Of a stretch of DNA of 64,000 nucleotides, positions 19,602 through 29,040 are shown piece by piece. Position 1 is the stretch's first letter. Every line of letters starts with the position of its first letter. Location of the stretch: contig CP071032.1 in the NCBI GenBank assembly GCA_017134815.1, positions 868,001 through 932,000 of the forward strand. Reading direction: 5' to 3'. The translations under genes were made by a program, and so were the position numbers. The notes beneath the pieces are model-generated. The model saw only the letters and a list, made by a program, of their open reading frames with translations, was not told where the DNA came from and made no database searches. The stretch comes from Lentisphaerota bacterium (GTDB lineage Bacteria; Verrucomicrobiota; Lentisphaeria; Victivallales; Victivallaceae).

Positions 19602-19667
19602 CTGGTAAGCGTCTATGCGCAATCGGCATTTTCATCAAAGAATGCTCTCCAACAATGCAAAGTTGTC

Positions 19668-19958
19668 TTATTCGACAACCAGAACACTGTTTAAAGTTCC
19701 CATTTCGTTGGGTGAAAAATTAGGATTTCTGGGATCAATGCACCAGGCATCATCAATAAAGAACTTATATTCATAGGTTCCGGGCTCAAGCAGCATCGTC
19801 CCCTGGTATACACCCTCTTCGTTCTTATCGGAAAGCACTTTTCTGCAGGGATTCCATTCATTAAAGGACCCTGCAACAGACACGGTTTTACCCGGCTCTG
19901 ATTCAATTACAAATGTTACTCTTTTTCTTTTTGGCGCTTTAGCTTTTTTATTAGCCAT
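19668..19958 (-). CDS. Single-domain CBM48/AMPK-type glycogen-binding protein
   Basis: The 96-residue protein is essentially one CBM48 beta-sandwich. After a very basic N-terminus (MANKKAKAPKRKR) come VSVAGSFNEWNP (27-37), a Lys/Asp loop, and EPGTYEYKFFIDDAWCIDP (58-76), the classic carbohydrate-binding strands of AMPK beta and isoamylase N-domains. No catalytic domain is attached. The upstream ATG at 19976 overlaps the GGAG Shine-Dalgarno, which is correctly spaced from 19958. Its place between the debrancher and the phosphorylase suggests a glycogen-bound adaptor or regulator; that is inference. Its own terminator follows. Confidence 0.85.
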   Translation of the reverse strand: MANKKAKAPKRKRVTFVIESEPGKTVSVAGSFNEWNPCRKVLSDKNEEGVYQGTMLLEPGTYEYKFFIDDAWCIDPRNPNFSPNEMGTLNSVLVVE

Positions 19959-20088
19959 TTTTTTTAGTCTCCTCATTAAAAACCCATTGTGACAGGTTAG
20001 TTTATATTTTATCTTATAAATATAGCAAATTCCAATACATCAATATAATATTTTCTTATTTTTTGTAAACTGAATAAACCACCTCCAC

Positions 20089-23000
20089 TTATTGTTTCAA
20101 TTCACCATTCAAAACCTTACACACCCTGTACAATTCAGTAATTCCCCAGGCCTGCGCTCCGCAGCCACGCCAGCGGTGCGGTGCTCCGCCGTCAAGAATT
20201 TCCGGCACCTGCCCCGGCGTTCCTGATTCAAAAAGTTCACGACATGACATCAGAATCGTCAACGCCCGCTCACGGGAATTTTCGCCACCAACCTGATACA
20301 AAGCTTCACAATATGAAGGGAACGGCCACGTCCAGGCGGTGCCGTTATGATATGCCGGCTTGCGTCTGGTATCTTCGTCACCACGGTAACGAGGCCAGAA
20401 AGGCTTTTCCGGATCATTCAGCAGATGTCCGCCATTGGTAACCGGCAGCTTGAATTCAACCTCAGCATCGGCCAGACTGCGGATTGCTCCTGGAATCAGC
20501 AAGGCTTCACTGCTGCGAATCACTCCCCTCATGATAATGTCATGTTCAACTGCATTTAAAGTTACAGCCAGCAGCTGATTTGATCGACAGGCATCGTCAG
20601 GCACAGCCCGCCTGGCCGGAGTACCAGGCCTGGCATGGAGACAATCCGCCAGAAAATCCCGGTGCCGCAGCCAGAACATTTCCTGCAGCGACATTCTGGC
20701 GTTATCCCGTAAATTCAACCAGAGTTTGTCATGCGGAGCCAGAAAGTCCAGCGCCGCCAGCCACAAAGCCTGAATCTCCACCGGATAGCCTTCACGCGGC
20801 GTACAGGCCGGGTAATTCGTGTCCATCCAGGTGAAGTGGGATGGGCTGAAAACCAGACCACTTTCTTCATCAACAGCAATGCCGTTCGGGGTGCCGATTC
20901 GGTAATTTTCGGCAATTGACAAAAGAATATCAAAAATAGTGCGCCGGCCACACTTTTCCTTTAAAAGCTGCTCATCGCCAACTGCCCGGCAATAATCCTG
21001 TATTGCCACAAACAACCAGAGTGGAGCATCGCTGGTATCGCGGTTGGAATGGTCATTACCGCGAATCATATTAGGGATGGTCCCCTGGCGTTCGAATCCG
21101 GCAAACTGCATAATAATATCTTTTGCTTCCTGAAGATAGCCGGCGGCAATCATACCACGCAGACAAATCAAGGTATCACGCCCCCAGTCAAGAAACCATG
21201 GGTAGCCGGCAATTACAGTATGGTACTGGTCCCGTTTGACGATAAAGCGCTTTATACCATGATATAAAGCCGTCTCGGGAGCCTGTGCTTCCGGCAAGGC
21301 AAAACCGTTCCATTTGAAGTCATTCAACTTACTCTCGCCACAACTTCCACTGGCATCAACCGTAGCCAGCAGAGTTCCGCAATCATTGGCTTTCAGTTCA
21401 AATTCAAAAAATCCCGGACTGAATAAATCCGTATGGGCCTCAAGTCCACGCTCATGCTCCACAGGCAGGCCAACCATGTACTGCCATTCCGGCTGTGGAA
21501 CAAATGCACCTCGGTCAAGGTGTACTTCTAAACAGCGGCTGCGGGCAGGCTTGAATTCAAATCCTCGACTCATACAGGATATGGAACGTGGAAAATGAGC
21601 CTCAGGTCCATCCATCGCCCGGGTTATATTATGATTAACGCGATCCTCGATGTCAGGACGCAGAATAATCTTTATTGGAATATCCCCATTTAAACCACTC
21701 TGAGAATCCGGTGAAACATTCTGGCGGTGAAACTTTAATTGTACCGCATTGCCTTCTGTCGCCATCTGCAGAGTAATTTCCAGCGGCACGCTTTTACCCT
21801 GTCCGGCTGGAATTTTAAAAGTCCAGCGGGCCGCGTTGTCACTGCCGGCAGCAAATGACTCTAAACAGGAAAGGTTCAGCTCCTGTGAATAGTCACTGCA
21901 GATCAGCCAGCCGCGACAGCGCGAAAACATCACCTGCCTGTCAACTGGATAATCAGAATTTAAATTTGCGGCAAGTACAGCATCATATTTACTGCGTAAA
22001 GTTCCCCACTCAGCACGCATCTGGCTCATCCCGCCCAGGCTGTTTGAACAGAGGGCGTATAAATGGCCTCTGCCGACCTCTTTCCGGCTAAAAATATTTC
22101 TAAAAGTAACCCGGTCAGATCTGGCAAGCAGGCAGATTTCACCCGAAACTTTACGAACTTTGCCGTTTTTAAAAATCCGTAATTCAATATTCAGTCTGCG
22201 ATTATCACAGTCTGCATTTTCCAGCCCGGTAATACATGCAAAGTAACCATCTTTAGCAAGCTGCAGGCTTTTGTTGACAGCTTCAGGAACTTTACCATTT
22301 TTGATCTCCACCCTGAACGGTGATTCGCACTTGACCAGCAGAATATCGCCAGCCGGCACCATAACAATACGATTCTGGTCCGGGCCTTCCTGCCATACCG
22401 TAACTGCCGGGATCTCCAGCCCGGATACTTCTGCGCAAAAGTCTTCAGGCGAATGCAGAAATTTTTCCACCAGCACATCAATATTTATTTCAGACACATC
22501 ACCATAGCCATTAAATATTGAATAGATACGCAACATTTCAGCACGTTTACGCTGCCGGGCCACAACTTCCGGTTCAGCCAGTTTAACCTGCATCGCCTTT
22601 TCCAGTTCATGCAGAGCTTCATCACCCGCAACAAGGCACATCACCTCTCCCGGCTTTAACATCAACTCCTGCAGGTGCTCGCGTTTCACCGGCCGGACTT
22701 TTCCGCCTCCCAGCAAATCAACAGCCCCTTCAAAAGCATCAAAATCACTCGCCGCCCAGGCAACTTTTGCCTCTTTTGCCGTATCCAGGTTTACCAGAGC
22801 CAATACAACATGTTCCCGGTTAACACTGGTTCTAAGCAAGGCCAGGGCCTCATTGCCATCCACTTCGACAAGTTCGGTCTTAGCCCCGGCAAAAAAAGCC
22901 GGATTGGTCTCAAGCAGTGTCTGGAGCCGCCTGAGGTCCTGCACCTGGTTGTCTTCGCATCCCCAGTTAAGGGCATGGGCTTCATGGACATTGATCTGTT

Positions 23001-24351
23001 CGGTAGCAAACCACTCAACGCCATTAGTAATGCCAAACGCTCCGTTGTGGGCAAAAAGCGCGTTCATGGCGGTTCTCATTTTTGAGAAAGTTTTTGAAAC
23101 AGCCGCCAGCCGACTGTTATCATGAGTTTCCGCATAGTTTATAAAGCACCCACGCTTCATGCTCATTCTTGATGCGTACGGATAATAATGCTCAATTTGA
23201 CGCCTTGAAAAATTCTGGAACAACTCTGAATAAGCCCAGTTCAAATCGGCTTCTAATAACAGCCGCTCCTGAATTCTGGCAGGGCCGCCAAGACCTTCAA
23301 GCAGGAATATGGTATCCGGGTACTCCTGACGCACCCTCGCGACAATATAATGCCATGCCTCCAGCGGCAGCATATACCCGGCATCGCAGCGAAAGCCGTC
23401 TACTCCATGTCGACACCAGTACAGAAAAATATCAGCCATCAGAGTATGTACCTCATGCCGCCGGTAATTCAGCTTACACAAGTCTGCCCAGACCACCTCC
23501 CAGGCACCGGGATTAACAAAAGTCCCGTCTTTTTTGCGGACAAACCAGTCCGGATGCTCTGTCTGCAGCCTTGAGGCCCACCCAGTATGATTGACTGGTA
23601 TGTCTATAAAAACCCTGGCATCACGAGCGTGAATCCCGTCTACCAGTTCCAGAAACTGTTCAAGTGGAGTCGCTTTTTCATCAAACTCAGCTAATGCAGG
23701 GTTGACTGAAAAATAATCCAGCGAAGCAAACGGACTCCCAAAACGCCCCATTTTGCCGTAAACGGTAGGAACCGGATGTATAGGAAGTAGTTGAATAATA
23801 CGGCTGTGCAGTTCACCGATAATAAAATCAAGCTGTTTGATGACATCCCTGAAAGTGCCGGCAGGTGGAATTACAGTATATCCCAGTTTATCCAGCATTT
23901 CACAGGATTTCCGTTCTTTTTCAGAAATCGCACAGCAGTGCATATTCGGCCCGAACTGCCGAGGGAAAACGGTATACATAGTGTTACCGCAAATATTTCT
24001 TGGAGGTTCGACTTTTAAATGAAAGTTTGTGCCATCTGCCCAGAGCTGTTTATTATCAGCAAAACGCAGAAACCAGCATTTAGCTTCAAAACAGCCAACC
24101 TCAATAAGCGGCAGTTCTATTTCCCAGCAGCCATCGTCCGCCTTACGCATTGGCAGATCATGCCAGTCACATGCCAGGATTGGCGTATTTTTTTCAGTAT
24201 GATCAATTATTTCCTGTCGTTTAACAGCTGCCCGGCCGAGATTGGTTCTTAAAAAAGCCTTACCTTCCCCGTCAGGCACTGCTCGCAATCGGAATACGAT
24301 GCAGTCACCACTGCTGAAAATGTTTAATGCGGGTACTATTTCCTGCTTCAA
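20089..24351 (-). CDS. Bifunctional glycogen debranching enzyme (GH13 + GH133)
   Basis: The 1420-residue protein joins the two activities needed to debranch glycogen. An N-terminal beta-rich region is followed by a GH13 barrel (about 120-440). Its nucleophile is Asp323 (VDGFRCDAGY), acid/base Glu352 (FLLEGLGG), and HD pair His410-Asp411 (AETHDNSR), expected to act as 4-alpha-glucanotransferase. After a long middle region, the C-terminal third is an amylo-alpha-1,6-glucosidase (GH133) with YPWFLDWGRDTLICLRG, GTIPNMIRG and DTSDAPLWLF, expected to release the stub glucose. This is the domain order of eukaryotic AGL/Gdb1. No signal peptide, so cytoplasmic. It is the first gene of the minus-strand glycogen cluster. 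Confidence 0.88.
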   Translation of the reverse strand: MKQEIVPALNIFSSGDCIVFRLRAVPDGEGKAFLRTNLGRAAVKRQEIIDHTEKNTPILACDWHDLPMRKADDGCWEIELPLIEVGCFEAKCWFLRFADNKQLWADGTNFHLKVEPPRNICGNTMYTVFPRQFGPNMHCCAISEKERKSCEMLDKLGYTVIPPAGTFRDVIKQLDFIIGELHSRIIQLLPIHPVPTVYGKMGRFGSPFASLDYFSVNPALAEFDEKATPLEQFLELVDGIHARDARVFIDIPVNHTGWASRLQTEHPDWFVRKKDGTFVNPGAWEVVWADLCKLNYRRHEVHTLMADIFLYWCRHGVDGFRCDAGYMLPLEAWHYIVARVRQEYPDTIFLLEGLGGPARIQERLLLEADLNWAYSELFQNFSRRQIEHYYPYASRMSMKRGCFINYAETHDNSRLAAVSKTFSKMRTAMNALFAHNGAFGITNGVEWFATEQINVHEAHALNWGCEDNQVQDLRRLQTLLETNPAFFAGAKTELVEVDGNEALALLRTSVNREHVVLALVNLDTAKEAKVAWAASDFDAFEGAVDLLGGGKVRPVKREHLQELMLKPGEVMCLVAGDEALHELEKAMQVKLAEPEVVARQRKRAEMLRIYSIFNGYGDVSEINIDVLVEKFLHSPEDFCAEVSGLEIPAVTVWQEGPDQNRIVMVPAGDILLVKCESPFRVEIKNGKVPEAVNKSLQLAKDGYFACITGLENADCDNRRLNIELRIFKNGKVRKVSGEICLLARSDRVTFRNIFSRKEVGRGHLYALCSNSLGGMSQMRAEWGTLRSKYDAVLAANLNSDYPVDRQVMFSRCRGWLICSDYSQELNLSCLESFAAGSDNAARWTFKIPAGQGKSVPLEITLQMATEGNAVQLKFHRQNVSPDSQSGLNGDIPIKIILRPDIEDRVNHNITRAMDGPEAHFPRSISCMSRGFEFKPARSRCLEVHLDRGAFVPQPEWQYMVGLPVEHERGLEAHTDLFSPGFFEFELKANDCGTLLATVDASGSCGESKLNDFKWNGFALPEAQAPETALYHGIKRFIVKRDQYHTVIAGYPWFLDWGRDTLICLRGMIAAGYLQEAKDIIMQFAGFERQGTIPNMIRGNDHSNRDTSDAPLWLFVAIQDYCRAVGDEQLLKEKCGRRTIFDILLSIAENYRIGTPNGIAVDEESGLVFSPSHFTWMDTNYPACTPREGYPVEIQALWLAALDFLAPHDKLWLNLRDNARMSLQEMFWLRHRDFLADCLHARPGTPARRAVPDDACRSNQLLAVTLNAVEHDIIMRGVIRSSEALLIPGAIRSLADAEVEFKLPVTNGGHLLNDPEKPFWPRYRGDEDTRRKPAYHNGTAWTWPFPSYCEALYQVGGENSRERALTILMSCRELFESGTPGQVPEILDGGAPHRWRGCGAQAWGITELYRVCKVLNGELKQ

Positions 24352-24856
24352 AACAAATGTCTCCCAAAATTAAAAGCCAACCACCCTTGTCAGGGAAAAA
24401 AATCAGCTCCTCGGAATATTAGATTAGTATTTAAAAACTACGATAATTTATTTTTTATGGAGCCAAATTCAATTCAAGAACATATAATCAAATGAAAATC
24501 AAATATTTTCATAAAATTCTAATACCTTTTGCAGATGACCCTTGCGTTCAACTTGTAAAACCATAACAAACTAAACGACTAAAACGACATCAATTAACTC
24601 AGATTTGTTCACTAACACAACAAAATTTTTATTAAAAAAAACGGATTGGAAAAATTAGCAGAAAATACCTTTAATCATACCATCTTGATAATACGAAACT
24701 TAAAACAAAAATCTTTTTTCTGTGAAAGTTTTTTAACGACCGAAATTAACTGAAACAAATTCATCATCTTCTCCTTCCAGAATATTTGTCATTAAAAATT
24801 TATAGGCAGCAGGATATTGCAGTTAATGTTCTCTCTTCTCCTCTTGTTTTTGCTTA
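24352..24856. other. AT-rich intergenic region upstream of the debranching enzyme
   Basis: About 500 bases without a credible gene on either strand. It lies upstream of the glycogen cluster on the minus strand and should contain its promoter. Many A/T runs make -10-like words frequent, so none is singled out. No repeat or structured RNA was recognised. Confidence 0.4.
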
Positions 24857-25291
24857 TTAATAATCCGGACGGAAGCGCCGGCGCGGCGGCCCTTTTCTGG
24901 GAGCCGGTTTGATGTCTATGATTTTATGATACTGTATATATTGGGCTTCAGTCAATACAGCTTTCATGGTCCTGTCAAGTTCGGCCCTGGCTGTTCTGAT
25001 TTTTTCAAGTTTCCTGCCTTGACTTTCATCAGAGAATTTCACACTGGCAACCTTGGTAAAGTAATTACCATAAGCTGCTTTCACTTCTTTTTTCTGGGCT
25101 TCAGTCATATCAAGCTGTTTCATAGTTCTGGCATAATTACGTTCAACACTGCTCTGAACTATTGGCGGGTCTCCAGCAGGTTCACGTGGCGGCGGCGGGC
25201 CTTCCGGGCGTCGATGACGACAGCCGGCCAGCAAAACAGCCCCGGCAAAGGCTGAGGATAATAATATTGTGGTAAGACGTGTGTTATTCAT
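24857..25291 (-). CDS. Spy/LTXXQ-like envelope lipoprotein
   Basis: The 144-residue product has a lipoprotein signal with lipobox LLAGC (Cys at about residue 23). A Pro/Arg-rich linker follows, then a helical region with two LTXXQ-like repeats (MTEAQKKEVKAAY and LTEAQYIQYHKI), as in Spy/CpxP chaperone-like envelope proteins. The C-terminus is basic and Pro-rich (APRKGPPRRRFRPDY). The frame opens at 25378, but a strong GGAGGTG and the lipobox place the start at 25291. It is downstream of the GH9 gene in the same orientation, 182 bases away. A chaperone or stress role is inferred from the family. Confidence 0.75.
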   Translation of the reverse strand: MNNTRLTTILLSSAFAGAVLLAGCRHRRPEGPPPPREPAGDPPIVQSSVERNYARTMKQLDMTEAQKKEVKAAYGNYFTKVASVKFSDESQGRKLEKIRTARAELDRTMKAVLTEAQYIQYHKIIDIKPAPRKGPPRRRFRPDY

Positions 25292-25473
25292 AATACACCT
25301 CCGTATCATGTTATCAACTACGCATTTATGTACTACGGGCGAACGCCCGGATAGAAAAGAATTCTCCAACGCCGACAATATACACTATCTCTGGTAAAAA
25401 GGCAATCTTATTTATTGACGGCAAGAATGCATTTTTGTAAATTAAATACACTATGTAAATCAAGTTTTCAATT

Positions 25474-28400
25474 TCAAGGCTGAAACAGATATCCTTCCAT
25501 CTCATCAAGAGACTCTTTTGGTACTGGCGCCTGCCAGTTTTCTGGAGGTTTCCAGCCGGGTGGAATCAAAGCACCCAGACATGCAGCACATGGTCCAATT
25601 GTTTCCCAGACCGTAAATTCATTTTGCTCTACCGCATACTGTTCAATGTTGCCAAACCGCCGCCAGACCGGATAGAACTTATCCATTGCGTTGCTAATCT
25701 GCCGGTAGGTCATTTTTTTGCCTTTTGAAACAGCTTCAGGCATCAGACAGATATCAGTTCCGGCAAAATTATGATCCTGCCGCGGCGGATAACGCAGAGC
25801 ATAGACCATGTTTTTAACATTATAATCTACCTCAAAAGTATATGTGTAAGGAGTAATTCCCGGCATAGGCTCAAGAATACCGTCTGCATATGAAGGCAGA
25901 GAAAGAATTCTGACTGGATAATTAACCCCAGTGCCGGTAGGCAGTGAGCGCCCCATCGGATTGGCACCATGCAGCCAGTCATTAAGCAGCAGTGCTGCAT
26001 CACGATATTTATACGCGCCGCTGATCCTGTAGGCCATTATGAAGTAACGCCCTTTATTAAACGGGATCGCATTGCCCCATGCCAGATTCCGGAAAAATAC
26101 GTGGTTTGCAGGAAAAGTCAGCGTCCGGTAAGCCTGCAATTCCTGGTAATGCAACCATTCCAGAGCTTTTTCCATGATCTGCTTTTTGGCCGCTACCGCA
26201 AAATCCGGAAAATCACGCAGTCCGAGACAAACCTCAGTCATAAAAAATGGCGTATTCGGGTAGTCTGACTGCCGCAGCGCAACTTCAAAATTAGCCCGGC
26301 TGGCATAAGTATCATAATGGCGGTCGTTGGTGAGAACAGCCAGGTTGTATGCCGCTTTGAACAGTACAGCCTTGTCCAGCCCCGGAGGCTCCCGGTAAGT
26401 GTAAGTGACATATTCCTTACTGCTCTCAAGCCGGTGGCGAAAACGATGAACGATCCTGTTGTCTGGATTAATCGCGTAATTAAAGGCTTTAACCGCTGAG
26501 CTCTTGAACAATTCAGATTTTTCTTTTGCTCCGCATTTCAAAAACGCTCTGGCCAGCAGTGCCGCGTGGGCAGCATACAACATGGTGCTGTGCCGCGTAG
26601 GCAATGCCAGATAGTAACGCTGCGTATCTTTGGCCGGATTATAGACTTTAGGATGGCTGTCCGCCTCTATCCAGCAGCCGACTCCGCCTTTGCTGTTCTG
26701 CGCCCGCCGCCAGAGATCAACCCCCCAGGCGGCTTCATCAATTATATCCGGAATACCGTTACCGGATTCCGGGATATGCAGCTGCCCGTCGCTGAAATTT
26801 TCCGGAAACATAAAGTAGGCCGAAAGCAAATCCTGCACTATCCTGAAATGATAAGTCCGGCGGTCAAAATCCCCGGCATCCCACCAGCCACCGTTGACAT
26901 GGGGCAGCGCTTTGTCAGTAGCGGTTTCTTCAACAACTGTAAAATGATCAATCTTAACCGGTTTGCCATATTGATCAAGGTACCCGCAACCGTCTTTACG
27001 CAAAGTATTATAATCAGAGTCTTCCGGGGAAAAACCGCCCACCCATGTGGTCATGTGATTCGCCCCCATTTTCCAGTTAGTCTGCGGCGGAGCCTTTCGA
27101 ATACCGGAACGTTGGTGAAAAAGCCCTCTGATATGGGTGAAAAAAGCCCTGCCAACAGCATCATGGCTGATAGCAAAACTCCAGGAACGCCCTACACCCG
27201 GAATATAAATATAATAACGCCCTGGTTTATCAAACGGGGAAAATTCAAGATCGTAAACAACCTCACCGTTAATTGGAACCTTCATCCCTTTAACCGCAGT
27301 AAAGTACTGTTCCCGCATGCGTGGCCAGATTCGACCAGTAAATACCCGGTCACCAGTTTTTTCATCGATCAGGTAAAATGGTTTTTTATTCAGTCCGGGA
27401 AAATCCATGTTCCCGGCCGGACCAAGCCACATGCCAAGATAGCCGAATTTACGTCCGGCTTCCGGCAGATAACCGATCTGATTGACTTTTATTGCCCTTG
27501 AAATAATTTTCTTATCATCATAGACAAACGTTAATTTCTCCCGGTCTGCAGTGGTGACGGTGTAACTCATGCCGTTCTGGAGCGGTTTCTCAAGTTTCAG
27601 GTAGGCAAAGTGAGCGACCGCTGCGGCTTTTACCATTTTCATTTTGCCGGACGCTATGACCGGGACTCGCATCTGTCCAATGGCATTTATCCAGTAGCTG
27701 TTACGGCTGAATTTTATACGCTTGCCGATTTTATTGCGTAAAATAAAGGTATCAGGACTTTCAAACTTCTTTTTCAGTTTCGGCCGATAATCACTCAGGA
27801 CCTCAACTGTACCGAAGTTGTAATGAAAGTCATACGACCAGTCCGGAACTTTTATTTCTCCTCTATCCAGTTTGAGCAGAAAATCACCGCATTCAATTCT
27901 AAAACGCCTGCGAATGAAATTGTTATAGTTACCGACAATGCAGATCCACTGATTGTCCAGAAAATGAACTTTCAGTTCACCCTGCAGCGGAAAATCATAC
28001 TTTTCAGGAACTATTCGGCGTTGATTGTTCTTAGATACATAATAGTTTCTGACCTTTGAAACCGCTTTAGACCATAATCCGGGTTTATTATCAGCCGTTT
28101 CTCCCGCTGATTTGTGAAAATTTGTCAATTTTACTGCACCAGCTGTTTTTGATGCCAGTTTTTTTATCTGTCCCGCTGACAATACACCGTCGTAATATCT
28201 GATATCAGCAAGCCGTATGCCCTTCCACTGCTTACCGGAAACCCTGCCCAGCGATATTGGACCGTAGTTATTTGAGCTGCTGAATTTTTCAGTAAAGACT
28301 TTCTTGCCGTCAACATAAAATAAATATTCAGAAGCGCTTGCAGCAGGAGAAACTACCAGAGCATAATGATGCCACCTGGAATCATTAAACCGCTTGAATT

Positions 28401-28809
28401 CACGATTCTTTCCGGATCCGACCTTTACATTCAATACTCCCCAGGGGGCGGAAAGCATCGCCCCGGGACGGCCGTATTCAGAACTTCCACAACCAAATAA
28501 ATCAGCCTGGTAACTGTTATTTTCAGGCAGGGAAACAAAACCGCAGACGGTAAAGCCTTTTTCTGTACTGAATGGCAATACCGGTCCGGCAGCCCCTTGA
28601 TTTTTGCCAGGCAGCAGGCATTTTTCGCCAATTTCTTTTGCCTCAGAAAATGACATATTTCCAGAAATTGTCTTCAAATCACGGTTGTGACCGGAAGAAT
28701 CTTTCAGGTTACCGCCAAACCTGTACCATGCCAGTAATGCCGGTTCAACGGCGAGGCACGCTGAAAATTCCATCAATAATAACGTAAGGATAAAAAATAC
28801 TCTCACCAT
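25474..28809 (-). CDS. Secreted GH9 glycoside hydrolase with LamG domain
   Basis: A large secreted polysaccharidase (1111 residues). After a signal peptide (about 1-20) comes a LamG/concanavalin-like domain (about 25-225) with WHHYALVVSP and LADIRYYDGVLS. An uncharacterised beta-rich spacer follows, then a cellulase N-terminal Ig-like domain (about 440-550, IKVNQIGYLPEA) and a GH9 (alpha/alpha)6 domain to the end. The catalytic-base segment is GGWWDAGDFDRR (Asp in 643-649), and the C-terminal NEFTVWETIGPC region is where the acid Glu is expected. Activity is likely on beta-1,4-glucan or a related glycan. A GTG at 28818 is possible, but AGGTGAGGGG fits the ATG at 28809. Monocistronic or with the Spy-like gene. 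Confidence 0.85.
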   Translation of the reverse strand: MVRVFFILTLLLMEFSACLAVEPALLAWYRFGGNLKDSSGHNRDLKTISGNMSFSEAKEIGEKCLLPGKNQGAAGPVLPFSTEKGFTVCGFVSLPENNSYQADLFGCGSSEYGRPGAMLSAPWGVLNVKVGSGKNREFKRFNDSRWHHYALVVSPAASASEYLFYVDGKKVFTEKFSSSNNYGPISLGRVSGKQWKGIRLADIRYYDGVLSAGQIKKLASKTAGAVKLTNFHKSAGETADNKPGLWSKAVSKVRNYYVSKNNQRRIVPEKYDFPLQGELKVHFLDNQWICIVGNYNNFIRRRFRIECGDFLLKLDRGEIKVPDWSYDFHYNFGTVEVLSDYRPKLKKKFESPDTFILRNKIGKRIKFSRNSYWINAIGQMRVPVIASGKMKMVKAAAVAHFAYLKLEKPLQNGMSYTVTTADREKLTFVYDDKKIISRAIKVNQIGYLPEAGRKFGYLGMWLGPAGNMDFPGLNKKPFYLIDEKTGDRVFTGRIWPRMREQYFTAVKGMKVPINGEVVYDLEFSPFDKPGRYYIYIPGVGRSWSFAISHDAVGRAFFTHIRGLFHQRSGIRKAPPQTNWKMGANHMTTWVGGFSPEDSDYNTLRKDGCGYLDQYGKPVKIDHFTVVEETATDKALPHVNGGWWDAGDFDRRTYHFRIVQDLLSAYFMFPENFSDGQLHIPESGNGIPDIIDEAAWGVDLWRRAQNSKGGVGCWIEADSHPKVYNPAKDTQRYYLALPTRHSTMLYAAHAALLARAFLKCGAKEKSELFKSSAVKAFNYAINPDNRIVHRFRHRLESSKEYVTYTYREPPGLDKAVLFKAAYNLAVLTNDRHYDTYASRANFEVALRQSDYPNTPFFMTEVCLGLRDFPDFAVAAKKQIMEKALEWLHYQELQAYRTLTFPANHVFFRNLAWGNAIPFNKGRYFIMAYRISGAYKYRDAALLLNDWLHGANPMGRSLPTGTGVNYPVRILSLPSYADGILEPMPGITPYTYTFEVDYNVKNMVYALRYPPRQDHNFAGTDICLMPEAVSKGKKMTYRQISNAMDKFYPVWRRFGNIEQYAVEQNEFTVWETIGPCAACLGALIPPGWKPPENWQAPVPKESLDEMEGYLFQP

Positions 28810-29040
28810 ACCCCTCACCTTTATAATTAACTGCCCTTTTCTATTTTACTGAGTGATAACAATCCCGGATGCCATGTCTTCAACACCTCATTTTTAATTA
28901 TAAAAATTTTACATTATTACGATGATTTTTGCAAGATTAATAACAGGGCAACAAAAAATTAATTTGATATTAAAGAAAAAATATGTAATATATTTGAGGG
29001 ACCTGTCAATATTTTTAAAATTCTGCAGTGATAAAAACTG

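Noticed and set aside
26566..27501. 311-codon open frame on the plus strand
   Set aside because: Antisense to the GH9 gene; composition is that of a shadow frame.
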